Source: MWEH01 sp035409945 (GTDB lineage: Bacteria > Bacillota > Clostridia > Christensenellales > DTU072). From it: a DNA stretch of 45,495 nt. The notes below the pieces were generated by a model, which had not been told where the DNA came from, made no database searches, and saw only the letters and a program-made list of their open reading frames with translations. Shown piece by piece: positions 8,633-17,757 of this stretch; position 1 is the first letter of the stretch; the number at the start of each line of letters is the position of its first letter. Position numbers and translations under genes: made by a program. The stretch lies in the NCBI GenBank assembly GCA_035409945.1, contig DAONQC010000012.1, positions 1 to 45,495 on the forward strand, given 5' to 3'.

Positions 8633-11254
8633 ATGGAACATGTAGAGAAAAGAGAAATCATCGATAGGGTAGAAGCACTGCAAGCGTTGATCCAAAGAGT
8701 TAGGAAGGCGCAAGAGATATTTTCTACATACACGCAAGAACAAGTAGACAAAATATTCTTCCAAGCAGCAATGGCAGCAAATAAAGCAAGAACATCACTT
8801 GCAAGAAGTGCTGTAGAAGAAACAGGCATGGGTGTTTTAGAAGACAAGGTAATAAAAAATCAATTTGCCTCCGAATATATTTATAACACCTATAAAAATA
8901 CAAAAACAGTTGGTGTAGTTGAAGAAAATAAAGCGTATGGCACAAAAGTCATTTTAGAACCAGTTGGTATTGTTTGTGCAATAATTCCTACGACCAACCC
9001 AACATCAACTGCAATTTTTAAAACATTAATTTCTTTGAAAACAAGAAATGGTGTAATTTTAAGCCCCCATCCAAGAGCAAAAAAATCAACAATTGAAGCT
9101 GCAAAAATTGTTTTAGATGCAGCAGTTAAAGCAGGTGCGCCTAAAGATATTATTGGTTGGATAGATATCCCAAGCCTAGAGATGACAACAACTTTAATGA
9201 GAGAATCTGATTTAATTTTAGCAACAGGTGGCCCCGGAATGGTTAAATCGGCATATAGTAGTGGAAAGCCAGCAGTTGGTGTAGGCCCAGGAAATACGCC
9301 GGCAATAATAGATGATAGTGCAGATATCGTTTTAGCGGTTAACTCAATAATCCATAGCAAAACATTTGATAATGGAATGATATGTGCGTCCGAACAATCC
9401 GTTATAGTACTTGATAGCATCTATGACGAGGTTAAAAAAGAATTTGAGAAAAGAGATTGTTACATATTAAATCCTGAGGAAACAGAAAAGGTTAGAAAAA
9501 CCATTATCATTAATGGTGGTTTGAATGCAAAAATAGTTGGACAAAAAGCTCATAAAATCGCTTCCTTGGCAGGGATAGAAGTGCCTGAAAAGACAAAAAT
9601 ACTAATTGGCGAAGTTGAAAATGTGGATTTATCAGAAGAATTTGCACATGAAAAACTTAGTCCTGTTTTAGCTATGTATAAAGCTAAAGATTTTAATGAA
9701 GCCTTGGACAAAGCAGAAGTTTTAATCTCTGACGGTGGCTATGGGCACACTTCATCTATTTACTTAAATGAATTAACACAAACAGAAAAGCTTACAGCTT
9801 TTTGTAGTAGGATGAAGACTTGTAGAGTGCTAGTTAACACTCCATCAGCACAAGGTGGAATAGGCGATATATATAACTTTAATTTAACTCCTTCGTTGAC
9901 TTTAGGTTGCGGAACATGGGGAGGGAATAGCGTTAGCGATAACGTTGGTGTAAAACATTTATTAAATACTAAAAAAGTTGCAGAAAGGAGAGAGAACATG
10001 TTGTGGTTTAGAACACCTCAAAAGGTATATTTGAAACAAGGTTGCTTACCAGTCGCATTAGACGAGGTAAAGAATGTATTAGGAAAGAAAAGAGCTTTTA
10101 TAGTTACCGATAAGTTTTTGTATAATAACGGATATACAAAAGTAATAACAGATAAATTAGATGAAATAGGTGTTGCCCATATGACGTTTTTCAATGTTGA
10201 ACCCGATCCCACTCTAGCGTGCGCAAAAGATGGTGCAAAACTTATGAGCGAGTTTAAGCCTGATTGCATCATTGCAGTAGGTGGTGGTTCTCCAATGGAT
10301 GCTGCGAAAATCATGTGGGTACTTTATGAACATCCCGAAGTTGATTTTATGGATATGGCTATGGTGTTTATGGATATTAGAAAAAGAGTATACACCTTTC
10401 CCAAGATGGGCGAAAAAGCTTACTTTATAGCAATCCCAACAACCTCTGGAACAGGAAGCGAAGTTACTCCATTTGCTGTCATTACTGATGAAATAAGCGG
10501 TATAAAATATCCTTTAGCAGACTATGAGTTAATGCCTAATATGGCTATTATCGATGCTGACATGATGATGAATGCACCTAAGGGATTAACATCTGCAAGT
10601 GGTATAGATGCGCTAACTCATGCTGTAGAAGCATATGCATCAATGCTTGCGACTGACTATACCAATTCACTAGCTTTGGGTAGCCTAAAGTTAATATTTG
10701 AGTATTTACCAAGGGCATATGAAAATGGTAGCAGTGACCCCGAAGCCCGCGAAAAAATGGCCAATGCAGCTACTATGGCAGGTATGGCGTTTGCAAATGC
10801 TTTTCTTGGAGTATGTCATTCTATGGCACATAAACTGGGGGCATTTTATCACCTACCACACGGGGTTGCAAATGCGCTAATGATTACTGAAGTTATGCGC
10901 TTTAATGCTGTAGAAGCTCCTCCTAAAATGGGAACATTTTCTCAATACGAATATCCAAAGACTTTAGCAAGATATGCTTCCATTGCAGACTTTTTAGGAA
11001 TAAAGGGTAAAACTGATAATGAAAAATTAAATAATTTAATCAAAGCAATAGAGGAATTAAAGGCAAAGATAGGGATTAAGAAGAGCATAAAAGAATATGG
11101 TATTGATGAACAAGATTTTCTAGCTAGATTAGATGAAATGTCAGAGCAAGCATTTGATGACCAATGCACAGGCGCAAATCCAAGATATCCACTAATTAGC
11201 GAAATTAAACAAATGTATCTGAATGCATATTATGGTAAACACAATCCTGTTTAA
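8633..11254 (+). CDS. adhE: bifunctional aldehyde/alcohol dehydrogenase AdhE
   Basis: Full-length AdhE of 873 residues: reduces acetyl-CoA to acetaldehyde and then ethanol with two NADH, and normally forms cytoplasmic spirosomes. Residues ~10-440 are the CoA-acylating aldehyde dehydrogenase; the catalytic Cys251 lies in DNGMICASEQ. Residues ~460-873 are the iron-dependent alcohol dehydrogenase. Its motifs are GGGSPMDAAK, IPTTSGTGSEVTPF, the metal-site helix GIDALTHAVEAY and the histidines of CHSMAHKLGAFYHLPHG. AGGAG lies just upstream of ATG 8633. Its position right after rex suggests Rex control, though no clear Rex site is visible in the repeat-filled leader. Confidence 0.97.
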   Translation: MEHVEKREIIDRVEALQALIQRVRKAQEIFSTYTQEQVDKIFFQAAMAANKARTSLARSAVEETGMGVLEDKVIKNQFASEYIYNTYKNTKTVGVVEENKAYGTKVILEPVGIVCAIIPTTNPTSTAIFKTLISLKTRNGVILSPHPRAKKSTIEAAKIVLDAAVKAGAPKDIIGWIDIPSLEMTTTLMRESDLILATGGPGMVKSAYSSGKPAVGVGPGNTPAIIDDSADIVLAVNSIIHSKTFDNGMICASEQSVIVLDSIYDEVKKEFEKRDCYILNPEETEKVRKTIIINGGLNAKIVGQKAHKIASLAGIEVPEKTKILIGEVENVDLSEEFAHEKLSPVLAMYKAKDFNEALDKAEVLISDGGYGHTSSIYLNELTQTEKLTAFCSRMKTCRVLVNTPSAQGGIGDIYNFNLTPSLTLGCGTWGGNSVSDNVGVKHLLNTKKVAERRENMLWFRTPQKVYLKQGCLPVALDEVKNVLGKKRAFIVTDKFLYNNGYTKVITDKLDEIGVAHMTFFNVEPDPTLACAKDGAKLMSEFKPDCIIAVGGGSPMDAAKIMWVLYEHPEVDFMDMAMVFMDIRKRVYTFPKMGEKAYFIAIPTTSGTGSEVTPFAVITDEISGIKYPLADYELMPNMAIIDADMMMNAPKGLTSASGIDALTHAVEAYASMLATDYTNSLALGSLKLIFEYLPRAYENGSSDPEAREKMANAATMAGMAFANAFLGVCHSMAHKLGAFYHLPHGVANALMITEVMRFNAVEAPPKMGTFSQYEYPKTLARYASIADFLGIKGKTDNEKLNNLIKAIEELKAKIGIKKSIKEYGIDEQDFLARLDEMSEQAFDDQCTGANPRYPLISEIKQMYLNAYYGKHNPV

Positions 11255-11341
11255 CAGCAGTGTTGCATCTTGTGTATAATATAGTAAAGTTAAGTTAAAT
11301 ACTTAGAATTGGTTTTAAAAAAATAGTGTTAGGAGATTAAA

Positions 11342-12097
11342 ATGGGAAACAAACAAATAATAGTAACTCGTAGTAATAAAGAGATATATAGAGAAGGTGA
11401 CTTCTTAATCAAAAAGTTCAATCAAAACTTTTCAAAAGCAGACATATTGAATGAAGCTTTAAACCAAGCAAGGGTGGAAGAAACTGGACTAAACATACCT
11501 AAACTTCTCGAGGTGAAAAAAATAGAAGGAGATTGGGCTATAGTACTAGAATTCATAGAAGGGGAAACTCTTGAAGAATTAATGCAAAAAAATCCTGATA
11601 AAGAAGATGAATATTTAAATCTTTTTGTAGATCTTCAAATGGAAACGCACTCTAAAAGAGCTCCTCTTTTGAATAAGCATCGTGACAAGATGAATCGAAA
11701 GATTTCTGAAGCAAAAAACCATCTTGATGCGACCACTAGATATGACCTTCATACAAGGCTAAATTCTCTACCAATACATAATAAGGTTTGTCATGGAGAC
11801 TTTAACCCCAGCAATATAATAATAGCAAAAGACGGTACCCCATATATTATCGACTGGTCGCATGCTACACAAGGCAATGCCTCAGCAGATGTTGCAAGAA
11901 CTTATTTATTATTCTCACTAAAAGGCAAACAAGAACTTGCAGAAAAATATCTAGAGTTATTCTGTAAAAAAAGCGACACTGCAAAACAATATGTTCAAAA
12001 ATGGATACCAATCGTAGCTGCATCTCAACTAGTAAAAAACAACAAAGAAGAAATTGAATTCCTAAAACATTGGACAAGCGTTGTAGATTATCAATAG
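11342..12097 (+). CDS. choline/aminoglycoside-kinase-like phosphotransferase
   Basis: Small-molecule kinase of 251 residues in the APH/choline-kinase fold. The catalytic loop HGDFNPSNII (near residue 157) carries the Asp base and the metal-binding Asn. YIIDWSHA (near residue 174) is the equivalent of the DFG motif. VLEFIEGETLEEL (near residue 62) is the hinge region of these kinases. The substrate is unknown; related clostridial proteins are often annotated simply as aminoglycoside phosphotransferase family, which does not imply drug resistance. AGGAG precedes ATG 11342. The gene follows adhE by 87 bases. Two relic copies of its 3' end follow it. Confidence 0.85.
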   Translation: MGNKQIIVTRSNKEIYREGDFLIKKFNQNFSKADILNEALNQARVEETGLNIPKLLEVKKIEGDWAIVLEFIEGETLEELMQKNPDKEDEYLNLFVDLQMETHSKRAPLLNKHRDKMNRKISEAKNHLDATTRYDLHTRLNSLPIHNKVCHGDFNPSNIIIAKDGTPYIIDWSHATQGNASADVARTYLLFSLKGKQELAEKYLELFCKKSDTAKQYVQKWIPIVAASQLVKNNKEEIEFLKHWTSVVDYQ

Positions 12098-12125
12098 ATA
12101 GACTATAGCGAAAAGTTTAGCCCTT

Positions 12126-12306
12126 CAACCAGTTAGGAGAAACGAAGTGAAAGTGGATTCCCTTAAGCATTGGGCAAGTGTTGTAGATTATCAATAGATA
12201 GACTATAGCGAACATTCCTGCTGTGAATAACAATATACACTTAACGAAAACCATCTAAATAGTGAAAAGCAACGAAGAAGGAGCTGAAGTTCTAAAACAT
12301 CTATGA
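12126..12306 (+). pseudogene. two decayed copies of the kinase gene's 3' end
   Basis: Relic 1 (12126-12197) reads QPVRRNEVKVDSLKHWASVV followed by DYQ-stop, against the CDS tail QLVKNNKEEIEFLKHWTSVV plus DYQ-stop. The last 32 bases (12081-12112 and 12181-12212), which span the stop codon and run 15 bases past it, are identical in gene and relic. Relic 2 (12259-12306) reads IVKSNEEGAEVLKHL-stop. Both keep the frame and a stop in the matching register. Together they fill about half of the 425-base gap before rpmE. The rest (12307-12447) holds AT-rich sequence with a short ACCGA/TCGGT hairpin at 12425-12440 and nothing coding. Confidence 0.8.
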
Positions 12307-12447
12307 AGAAAGTTACAGCTCAAGTGGAAATATGTAGATGAAAAATGCAATCGTTATTTACAAAAAAATGCTTTTTTGATTTTACGTGGATAGAATGCGG
12401 GAATAAAAAACGAGTAGAAAAAACACCGATTTAGGTCGGTAAAAAGA

Positions 12448-12477
12448 TTGACAATTATTCATATGCATTAATATAAT
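12448..12477 (+). promoter_or_regulatory. sigma-A promoter of rpmE
   Basis: Perfect TTGACA (12448-12453) and perfect TATAAT (12472-12477) with an 18-base spacer, 45 bases before the start codon. This is the strongest consensus promoter in the window, as expected for a ribosomal protein gene. Confidence 0.9.
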
Positions 12478-12522
12478 GTGTAAGGAAAATGAAAAATATC
12501 ATATAAGCGAGGTAAGCGAGTA

Positions 12523-12729
12523 ATGAAAGAAAATATACATCCAAATTATAAAGTAGTTAATGTAACTTGCGCATGTGGATCAGAATTCCGTGCAGGCACA
12601 ACCAAAAATGTTGATGTACTTAAAGTAGACATTTGTAACCAATGCCATCCATTCTATACGGGAAAACAAAAGATAGTAGATAGTGGTGGAAGAGTAGATA
12701 AGTTCCGTAAACGCTACGGCTTTAAGTAA
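12523..12729 (+). CDS. rpmE: 50S ribosomal protein L31 (zinc-binding type)
   Basis: L31 of 68 residues, a surface protein of the large subunit near the central protuberance. The zinc-binding cysteines are present (CAC near residue 15 and CNQC near residue 38), marking the C+ form rather than the zinc-free paralogue made under zinc starvation. The C-terminal HPFYTGKQK and VDKFRKRYG motifs are characteristic. It has its own strong promoter and a terminator immediately downstream, so it is a single-gene unit. AGCGAGGTAAGCGAG precedes ATG 12523. Confidence 0.97.
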   Translation: MKENIHPNYKVVNVTCACGSEFRAGTTKNVDVLKVDICNQCHPFYTGKQKIVDSGGRVDKFRKRYGFK

Positions 12730-12750
12730 ATATCTATACTTAATTTTAAA

Positions 12751-12780
12751 GGGGTGCAGAGAGTTACTGCACCCTTTTTT
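12751..12780 (+). terminator. intrinsic terminator of rpmE
   Basis: A perfect 8-base-pair GC-rich stem (GGGTGCAG/CTGCACCC), 7-base loop, then six T. Confidence 0.95.
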
Positions 12781-12809
12781 CGTAAAAATATTTTGTTAGT
12801 AGGTAGGAC

Positions 12810-14669
12810 ATGGAAAAAAAGAAAATATGTAGCAGTATAGGTGGTCAAGCTGTACTTGAAGGTGTCATGATGCGTAGTGAAAGCGTCTCTGCAACTGCAG
12901 TAAGAGACCCTTATGGCAACATACAAATTGAAAGTGAAAGGTTTGTACCTCTAAAAGAAAGATCCAAAGCATATAAAATTCCTGTAGTTAGGGGAGTTTT
13001 AAGCTTTTTTTCAAGCATGGCACTTGGGATGAAAACCATTACAAGATCTGCTGAAGTTTTTGCTGATGATATTCAGGCTGAAGAACCATCAAAGGCAGAA
13101 AAGTGGCTAGCTAAAAAGTTTAAAGTGGATGTTATGCAGATAACGACTGGGATAGGAGTGGTACTAGGACTATTATTTGCAGTAGCGTTATTTATTTTCT
13201 TACCAACATTCATAACCAAGCAAATATATAATGCAAATGTTGTAGACCTTTCAGGATATCCAATATATCTACAGTCACTGATACCTAATCTAACGTCGGG
13301 AGCAGTTAAACTAGTAATATTTGTGCTGTACATACTGTCAGTAAGTTTAATGAAGGATATCAAAAGACTATTTAGATATCACGGTGCAGAACATAAAACT
13401 ATTAGTGCATACGAGTATGGCTTAGAATTAACAGTTGAAAATGTGCAGAAAATGAAGACTTCGCATGATAGATGTGGAAGCACTTTTATAGTAATAGTAT
13501 TATTCTTGTCCATAATTGTCCTTTCATTTTTACCTTGGTTTGGACATGTAATGTATAATTTTTTAATACGCTTGGCTTTAGTTCCAGTAATAATGGGTAT
13601 AAGCTATGAGCTATTAAAATTGTTTGCAAAGTACGATAATTTTGTAACTAAAATTTTGAAAGCACCAGGACTACTACTACAAAAACTTACAGTCAAACAA
13701 CCAGATGATAAAATGGTGGAAGTTGCAATTGCTGCTTTTAAGACGGTTTTAGAAATGGAAGAAAATCCAGAAATAAAGCCAGTTAGTTTCAATATATTCA
13801 CAAGCACAGTGAAAGCAAAAAAGAAACTAGCTGAAATCCTTACATATGAGGATGCAAAAAGAAATTACACTACCGATGAAAAAGCCGATAGAAAAATTGC
13901 GGTAGAAAGAGAAGTAGAGCTTATCTTAATGGCGGTACTGAAACTATCTAAACATTCAGAATTAGCACAAGTTGTTAGAATATCTGCAGATGATTTAAAT
14001 AAGGCAAAAGAAATTGCTACAAGAAGACAAACTGGCGAACCTTTACAATATGCAATAAGTGAAACAAACTTTTGTGGTTTTGATTTTATAGTAGATAGAA
14101 GGGCACTAATACCTAGATTTGAAACAGAAATACTAGTTGAAAAAGCTGTAAAAGAAATAGAAAATAGAGAGTTGCCATGTGAGGTTTTAGATATTTGCAC
14201 AGGTAGTGGAGCTATTGCAATAAGTATTAAAAAGCTAGCAAATGTTAGTGTTGTAGCTTCGGATATAAGTACAGAGGCATTATCACTTGCTAAAGAAAAT
14301 GCCGAAAAAAACGATGTGGAAATAGACTTTATACACTCTGATTTGTTTGAAAAAATAACAGGGAAGTTTGATATAATAACAGCCAATCCTCCGTACATTA
14401 AAGAAGATGACATAAGAGGTTTAAGCGAAGAAGTTAAAAACTTTGAGCCCTTGCTTGCTCTTAATGGCGGCATAGATGGACTAGACTATTATAAACGCAT
14501 AAGTAAAGAGTACAAAAACTTTTTAAAACCTGGCGGAGTTATGTTTTTAGAAATAGGCATTGACCAAAAAGAGGATATAGAAAAGTTGTTTGGAGAAAAT
14601 ATAGTAGAAATTTACGAAGATTATAATACTCCTAAAATACCACGAATAGTGAAAGTAAAGGGCAACTAG
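12810..14669 (+). CDS. prmC: fusion of DUF1385 (YqhQ-like) membrane protein with PrmC release-factor methyltransferase
   Basis: Single reading frame of 619 residues joining two proteins that are normally separate neighbours. Residues 1-~305 are DUF1385/YqhQ (GGQAVLEGVMMRS start, RYHGAEHKTISAYE, about four hydrophobic helices near residues 110, 165, 225 and 250). Residues ~310-619 are PrmC, which methylates the glutamine of the GGQ motif in release factors. Its features are RRQTGEPLQYA, ALIPRFETEILVE (usually RPETE), the SAM loop DICTGSGAIAIS and the catalytic NPPY at residues 526-529. prfA, the substrate gene, is next. The fusion would tether PrmC to the membrane. The ribosome site AGGTAGGA lies very close to ATG 12810. 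No stop or frameshift is visible at the junction, though a sequencing error is not excluded. Confidence 0.9.
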   Translation: MEKKKICSSIGGQAVLEGVMMRSESVSATAVRDPYGNIQIESERFVPLKERSKAYKIPVVRGVLSFFSSMALGMKTITRSAEVFADDIQAEEPSKAEKWLAKKFKVDVMQITTGIGVVLGLLFAVALFIFLPTFITKQIYNANVVDLSGYPIYLQSLIPNLTSGAVKLVIFVLYILSVSLMKDIKRLFRYHGAEHKTISAYEYGLELTVENVQKMKTSHDRCGSTFIVIVLFLSIIVLSFLPWFGHVMYNFLIRLALVPVIMGISYELLKLFAKYDNFVTKILKAPGLLLQKLTVKQPDDKMVEVAIAAFKTVLEMEENPEIKPVSFNIFTSTVKAKKKLAEILTYEDAKRNYTTDEKADRKIAVEREVELILMAVLKLSKHSELAQVVRISADDLNKAKEIATRRQTGEPLQYAISETNFCGFDFIVDRRALIPRFETEILVEKAVKEIENRELPCEVLDICTGSGAIAISIKKLANVSVVASDISTEALSLAKENAEKNDVEIDFIHSDLFEKITGKFDIITANPPYIKEDDIRGLSEEVKNFEPLLALNGGIDGLDYYKRISKEYKNFLKPGGVMFLEIGIDQKEDIEKLFGENIVEIYEDYNTPKIPRIVKVKGN

Positions 14670-14689
14670 TAGAGAGTTATAACCAGCTT

Positions 14690-14817
14690 GACATTAAAGT
14701 AAGCAACGCCGAAGAGAATGCGAAGACTGAATGGGATAGAATTAACTTGATGTTAAGGTAAGTAACACTGAAGAGAACGAGGAGACTAAATAGGCTAGGA
14801 TTAACTTGATATTCTGA
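14690..14817 (+). pseudogene. two tandem decayed tails resembling the PrmC C-terminus
   Basis: Two units with a 59-base period follow the fusion gene. Read in register they give DIKVSNAEENAKTEWDRINL plus MLR-stop (14690-14761) and DVKVSNTEENEETK-stop-ARINLIF-stop (14749-14817). The CDS tail is NIVEIYEDYNTPKIPRIVKV plus KGN-stop. The I, N and R-I positions and the stop align with one codon of insertion. Similarity between the two units is clear; similarity to the gene is weaker than at the other tail arrays. The remaining ~110 bases before prfA show no gene. Confidence 0.55.
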
Positions 14818-14925
14818 TGTATAGATATGGTGAATTTTTCTTTATGGATGATAAAGTTAAATGCCAATTCAGTTGTGTAGCTAGTTATTTATAGATGGAA
14901 TTGATAAAAACATATAGGTGGATAG

Positions 14926-15999
14926 ATGATTAATAGATTACAGACATTGAAAGAAAGATATGAGGAGCTTAATGAATTAATTGGGCTTCCTGAAATCGTT
15001 GCCAAACAAGACGAATGGCAAAAGCTAGTAAAAGAACATAGTCAACTTATGCCAATAGTTACTGCTTTTGATGAGTATACAAAATACTCAGAAGATATGG
15101 AAGTGTGTAGCCAGATGATGAGTGGACACGATAGAGAAATGGCAGAGCTTGCTGAAATAGAATATTACGAAATTAGAGATAAAAAGGATGAAAAAGAACT
15201 TGAATTGAAAAAACTGTTGCTACCCGTTGATCCTATGGACGAGAAAAACGTCATTATCGAAATTAGAGCAGGTGCAGGTGGCGAAGAAGCCGGGCTATTT
15301 GGCACCGAACTTATGAGAATGTACAAAAGACTGGCTGAAAGAATGAATTGGTCAGTAGAGGATATAAACACTAATATGACAGAACTTGGTGGAGTTAAGG
15401 AAGTATCTTTCCTCATAAAAGGGCAAGGTGCGTACTCTAAAATAAAGTATGAAAGCGGTGTGCATAGAGTACAGAGAGTCCCAACAACCGAAAGTCAAGG
15501 AAGAGTTCACACCTCAACTGTAACTGTTGCAGTACTTCCAGAACTTGAAGACACTGATATAGAAATTAATGAAAAAGAATTCAAAATAGATACATATAGA
15601 AGCAGTGGCGCAGGTGGACAGCATGTAAATAAAACCGAAAGCGCTATTAGAATTACACACTTAGTTACTGGTTTAGTTGTTGAGTGCCAAGACGAAAGGT
15701 CTCAAATGAAGAATAAAGATAGGGCTTGGAAAATAATGAGAGCTAAACTTTATGAACAAGCACGAGAAAAGCAGGAAAGGGAATACGCAGAGAAGAGAAG
15801 AATTCAAGTTGGAACTGGGGAACGAAGTGAGAGAATCAGAACATACAACTATCCCCAAGGTAGAGTAACCGATCATCGTATAAACAAAACCATGTACAGT
15901 CTAACTGAATTTTTGGATGGGGATATGTTCGAAATGCTAGAAGCTTTAGCAGTAGCAGACCAAGCTGAAAAACTAGCATCAGGAGACTATAATAACTAA
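14926..15999 (+). CDS. prfA: peptide chain release factor 1
   Basis: RF1 of 357 residues, which terminates translation at UAA and UAG. The GGQ motif lies in YRSSGAGGQHVNKTESA (near residue 232), where the Gln is the PrmC methylation target. The stop-codon-reading region includes RVQRVPTTESQGRVHTS (near residue 186), consistent with the PxT tripeptide of RF1 rather than the SPF of RF2. The C-terminal RIRTYNYPQGRVTDHRI is conserved. TAGGTGG precedes ATG 14926. Pairing with prmC is the usual arrangement, but here a 256-base gap with tail repeats separates them. Confidence 0.97.
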   Translation: MINRLQTLKERYEELNELIGLPEIVAKQDEWQKLVKEHSQLMPIVTAFDEYTKYSEDMEVCSQMMSGHDREMAELAEIEYYEIRDKKDEKELELKKLLLPVDPMDEKNVIIEIRAGAGGEEAGLFGTELMRMYKRLAERMNWSVEDINTNMTELGGVKEVSFLIKGQGAYSKIKYESGVHRVQRVPTTESQGRVHTSTVTVAVLPELEDTDIEINEKEFKIDTYRSSGAGGQHVNKTESAIRITHLVTGLVVECQDERSQMKNKDRAWKIMRAKLYEQAREKQEREYAEKRRIQVGTGERSERIRTYNYPQGRVTDHRINKTMYSLTEFLDGDMFEMLEALAVADQAEKLASGDYNN

Positions 16000-16356
16000 C
16001 AGCTCATTAATTGGACTGTAAGAGCAAAAGTGGATATATTACTGACTTATCACTGTGAAAAAACTTCAATAAATAGTTAGAAAAAACCTTGATATAGAAA
16101 CTTTGTGGTTATTTAGATAATTTATGGATTTTCTGTTTGTGTGTTAGTCACTTAAAATATGAGGCATATTTTCAATTTTAATTAATTAGTTGTCTTTTTA
16201 GTATATATTAATATATAATACTTTCACTACTTGAGTTATATTAAATAGTAATTAGTTTATTACATATAGCAGTGTGCTTTTAAATACTAGTTAGTCTTTT
16301 AGTCTACGAAAGAAAATTTATATTTATTCGGTATTAGTCCGATAAAGAGGTACAAA
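16000..16356 (+). promoter_or_regulatory. non-coding leader and promoter of the citrate-synthase-like gene
   Basis: A 357-base AT-rich gap. A promoter, TTGTCT (16190-16195), 18 bases, TATAAT (16214-16219), would give a leader of about 130 bases. That leader contains short complementary stretches (TTAGTCTTTTAGTCT, TCGGTATTAGTCCGA) but no riboswitch I recognise. A possible single relic of the prfA tail (CEKTSINS-stop near 16055-16081, against AEKLASGDYNN-stop) is weak. Confidence 0.5.
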
Positions 16357-17757
16357 ATGAAAGATCATGTATTTTACAATGAGAGTATGAATTTACTTGA
16401 AACACATAACTTTACACACGAACTCCAAGATGTAAAAAGTCCTAGGTTGTTTAGAGAGATGTTTCCATACACAGAAGTGCCAAAAATACTTTTTAACTTT
16501 ACGCATGTGCCTATGAATTGTCCTGAAGAAATTTGGATGACAGATACAACCTTTAGAGACGGACAACAAGCAGTCACTCCTTTTACAGTTGAGCAGATTG
16601 TACATATATTTAAGCTGTTATCTAAACTTGGTGGACCTAAAGGACTTGTAAGACAAAGTGAATTCTTTATATACACTGAAAAAGACCAAGAGGCTGTAAG
16701 AAGGGTACAAGACTTAGGGTTAAAGTATCCTGAAGTCACGACTTGGATAAGGGCAAATCCTAAAGACTTCCAACTAGTTAAAGAAATGGGTGTGGAAGAA
16801 ACTGGTATTTTAGTGTCTTGTTCTGACTATCATATTTTCAAGAAAATGAACTTAACTAGAAGCCAAGCTATTGAAAAATATTTAGGCGTTGTAAAACAGG
16901 CAATTGATGCTGGAATTAAACCAAGGTGCCATTTTGAAGATATAACAAGAGCTGACTATTATGGATTTGTAGTTCCATTTGCTGCTAAGTTAAAAGAGCT
17001 TATGGATGAAAGTGGTGTGCCGATAAAGATTCGTTGCTGTGACACAATGGGACTAGGAGTTAGTTTCCCAGGGTCTGCAATGCCAAGAAGCGTACAAGGT
17101 ATAATTTATGGATTACATCACTATGCAGATTTTCCATCTTCACTTTTAGAGTGGCACGGACATAATGACTTTTATAAAGTTGTAACTAATTCAACTACCG
17201 CTTGGCTTTATGGTGCTAGCGCTGTTAACTGCTCAATATTTGGGATAGGGGAAAGAACTGGTAACTGTCCACTTGAAGCTATGGCAATGGAATATGCAGC
17301 GATTAGAGGAACAACAGATGGTATGGATTTAGCTACCATTACTGAAATAGCCGATTATTACCAAAAAGATATGGGGTATAAGATTCCGTCTAGAACACCT
17401 TTTGTAGGAAGACTTTTCAATGTAACAAAGGCAGGCATTCATGCAGACGGTCTTTTAAAAGATCAAGAAATATATAACATCTTTGATACAGAAACAATTT
17501 TGAATAGACCTCCACTAGTTGTAATTGATTCTCACTCAGGTCTTGCGGGTATTGCGTTTTGGATAAATTCATATTTTGGTCTAACTGGCGATTTAGTTGT
17601 CGATAAAAAAGAAGAGATGATAACAGAAATCAATGAGATTATTCAAAAAATGTATGCAGAAGGTAGAATTACCTCTATGTCTGATGAAGAAATGATTGGC
17701 ATTATCGATAGGATTAATCCTTCAAAACTTAGAAAGTTTTTAAAGCATAAAAAATAA
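16357..17757 (+). CDS. Re-citrate-synthase-like DRE-TIM metallolyase
   Basis: Member of the isopropylmalate/homocitrate synthase superfamily, 466 residues. MTDTTFRDGQQA (near residue 62) is the DRE-TIM metal/substrate signature, HFEDITRADYYGF and EWHGHNDFYKV supply further metal ligands, and GIGERTGNCPLEAM is the family glycine loop. There is no C-terminal LeuA regulatory domain. The N-terminal RLFREMFPYTEVPKI and the overall length resemble the Re-face citrate synthase characterised in Clostridium kluyveri. That enzyme makes citrate from acetyl-CoA and oxaloacetate in anaerobes lacking ordinary GltA. Citramalate or homocitrate synthase activity is the alternative. A Re-citrate synthase would feed 2-oxoglutarate to the glutamate dehydrogenase encoded at 42-43 kb. 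GAGGTACAAA precedes ATG 16357. Confidence 0.75.
   Translation: MKDHVFYNESMNLLETHNFTHELQDVKSPRLFREMFPYTEVPKILFNFTHVPMNCPEEIWMTDTTFRDGQQAVTPFTVEQIVHIFKLLSKLGGPKGLVRQSEFFIYTEKDQEAVRRVQDLGLKYPEVTTWIRANPKDFQLVKEMGVEETGILVSCSDYHIFKKMNLTRSQAIEKYLGVVKQAIDAGIKPRCHFEDITRADYYGFVVPFAAKLKELMDESGVPIKIRCCDTMGLGVSFPGSAMPRSVQGIIYGLHHYADFPSSLLEWHGHNDFYKVVTNSTTAWLYGASAVNCSIFGIGERTGNCPLEAMAMEYAAIRGTTDGMDLATITEIADYYQKDMGYKIPSRTPFVGRLFNVTKAGIHADGLLKDQEIYNIFDTETILNRPPLVVIDSHSGLAGIAFWINSYFGLTGDLVVDKKEEMITEINEIIQKMYAEGRITSMSDEEMIGIIDRINPSKLRKFLKHKK

Noticed and set aside
8890..9420. 176-residue open frame antisense to adhE
   Set aside because: It lies wholly within the aldehyde dehydrogenase domain with no start context; a shadow frame.
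11342..12097. aminoglycoside resistance gene
   Set aside because: The fold is shared with choline and other small-molecule kinases; nothing in context points to resistance, so only a family call is made.
13865..14473. 202-residue open frame antisense to the PrmC domain
   Set aside because: Low-complexity Ser/Ile-rich translation, typical of the reverse complement of an AT-rich gene; the sense frame encodes clear PrmC motifs.
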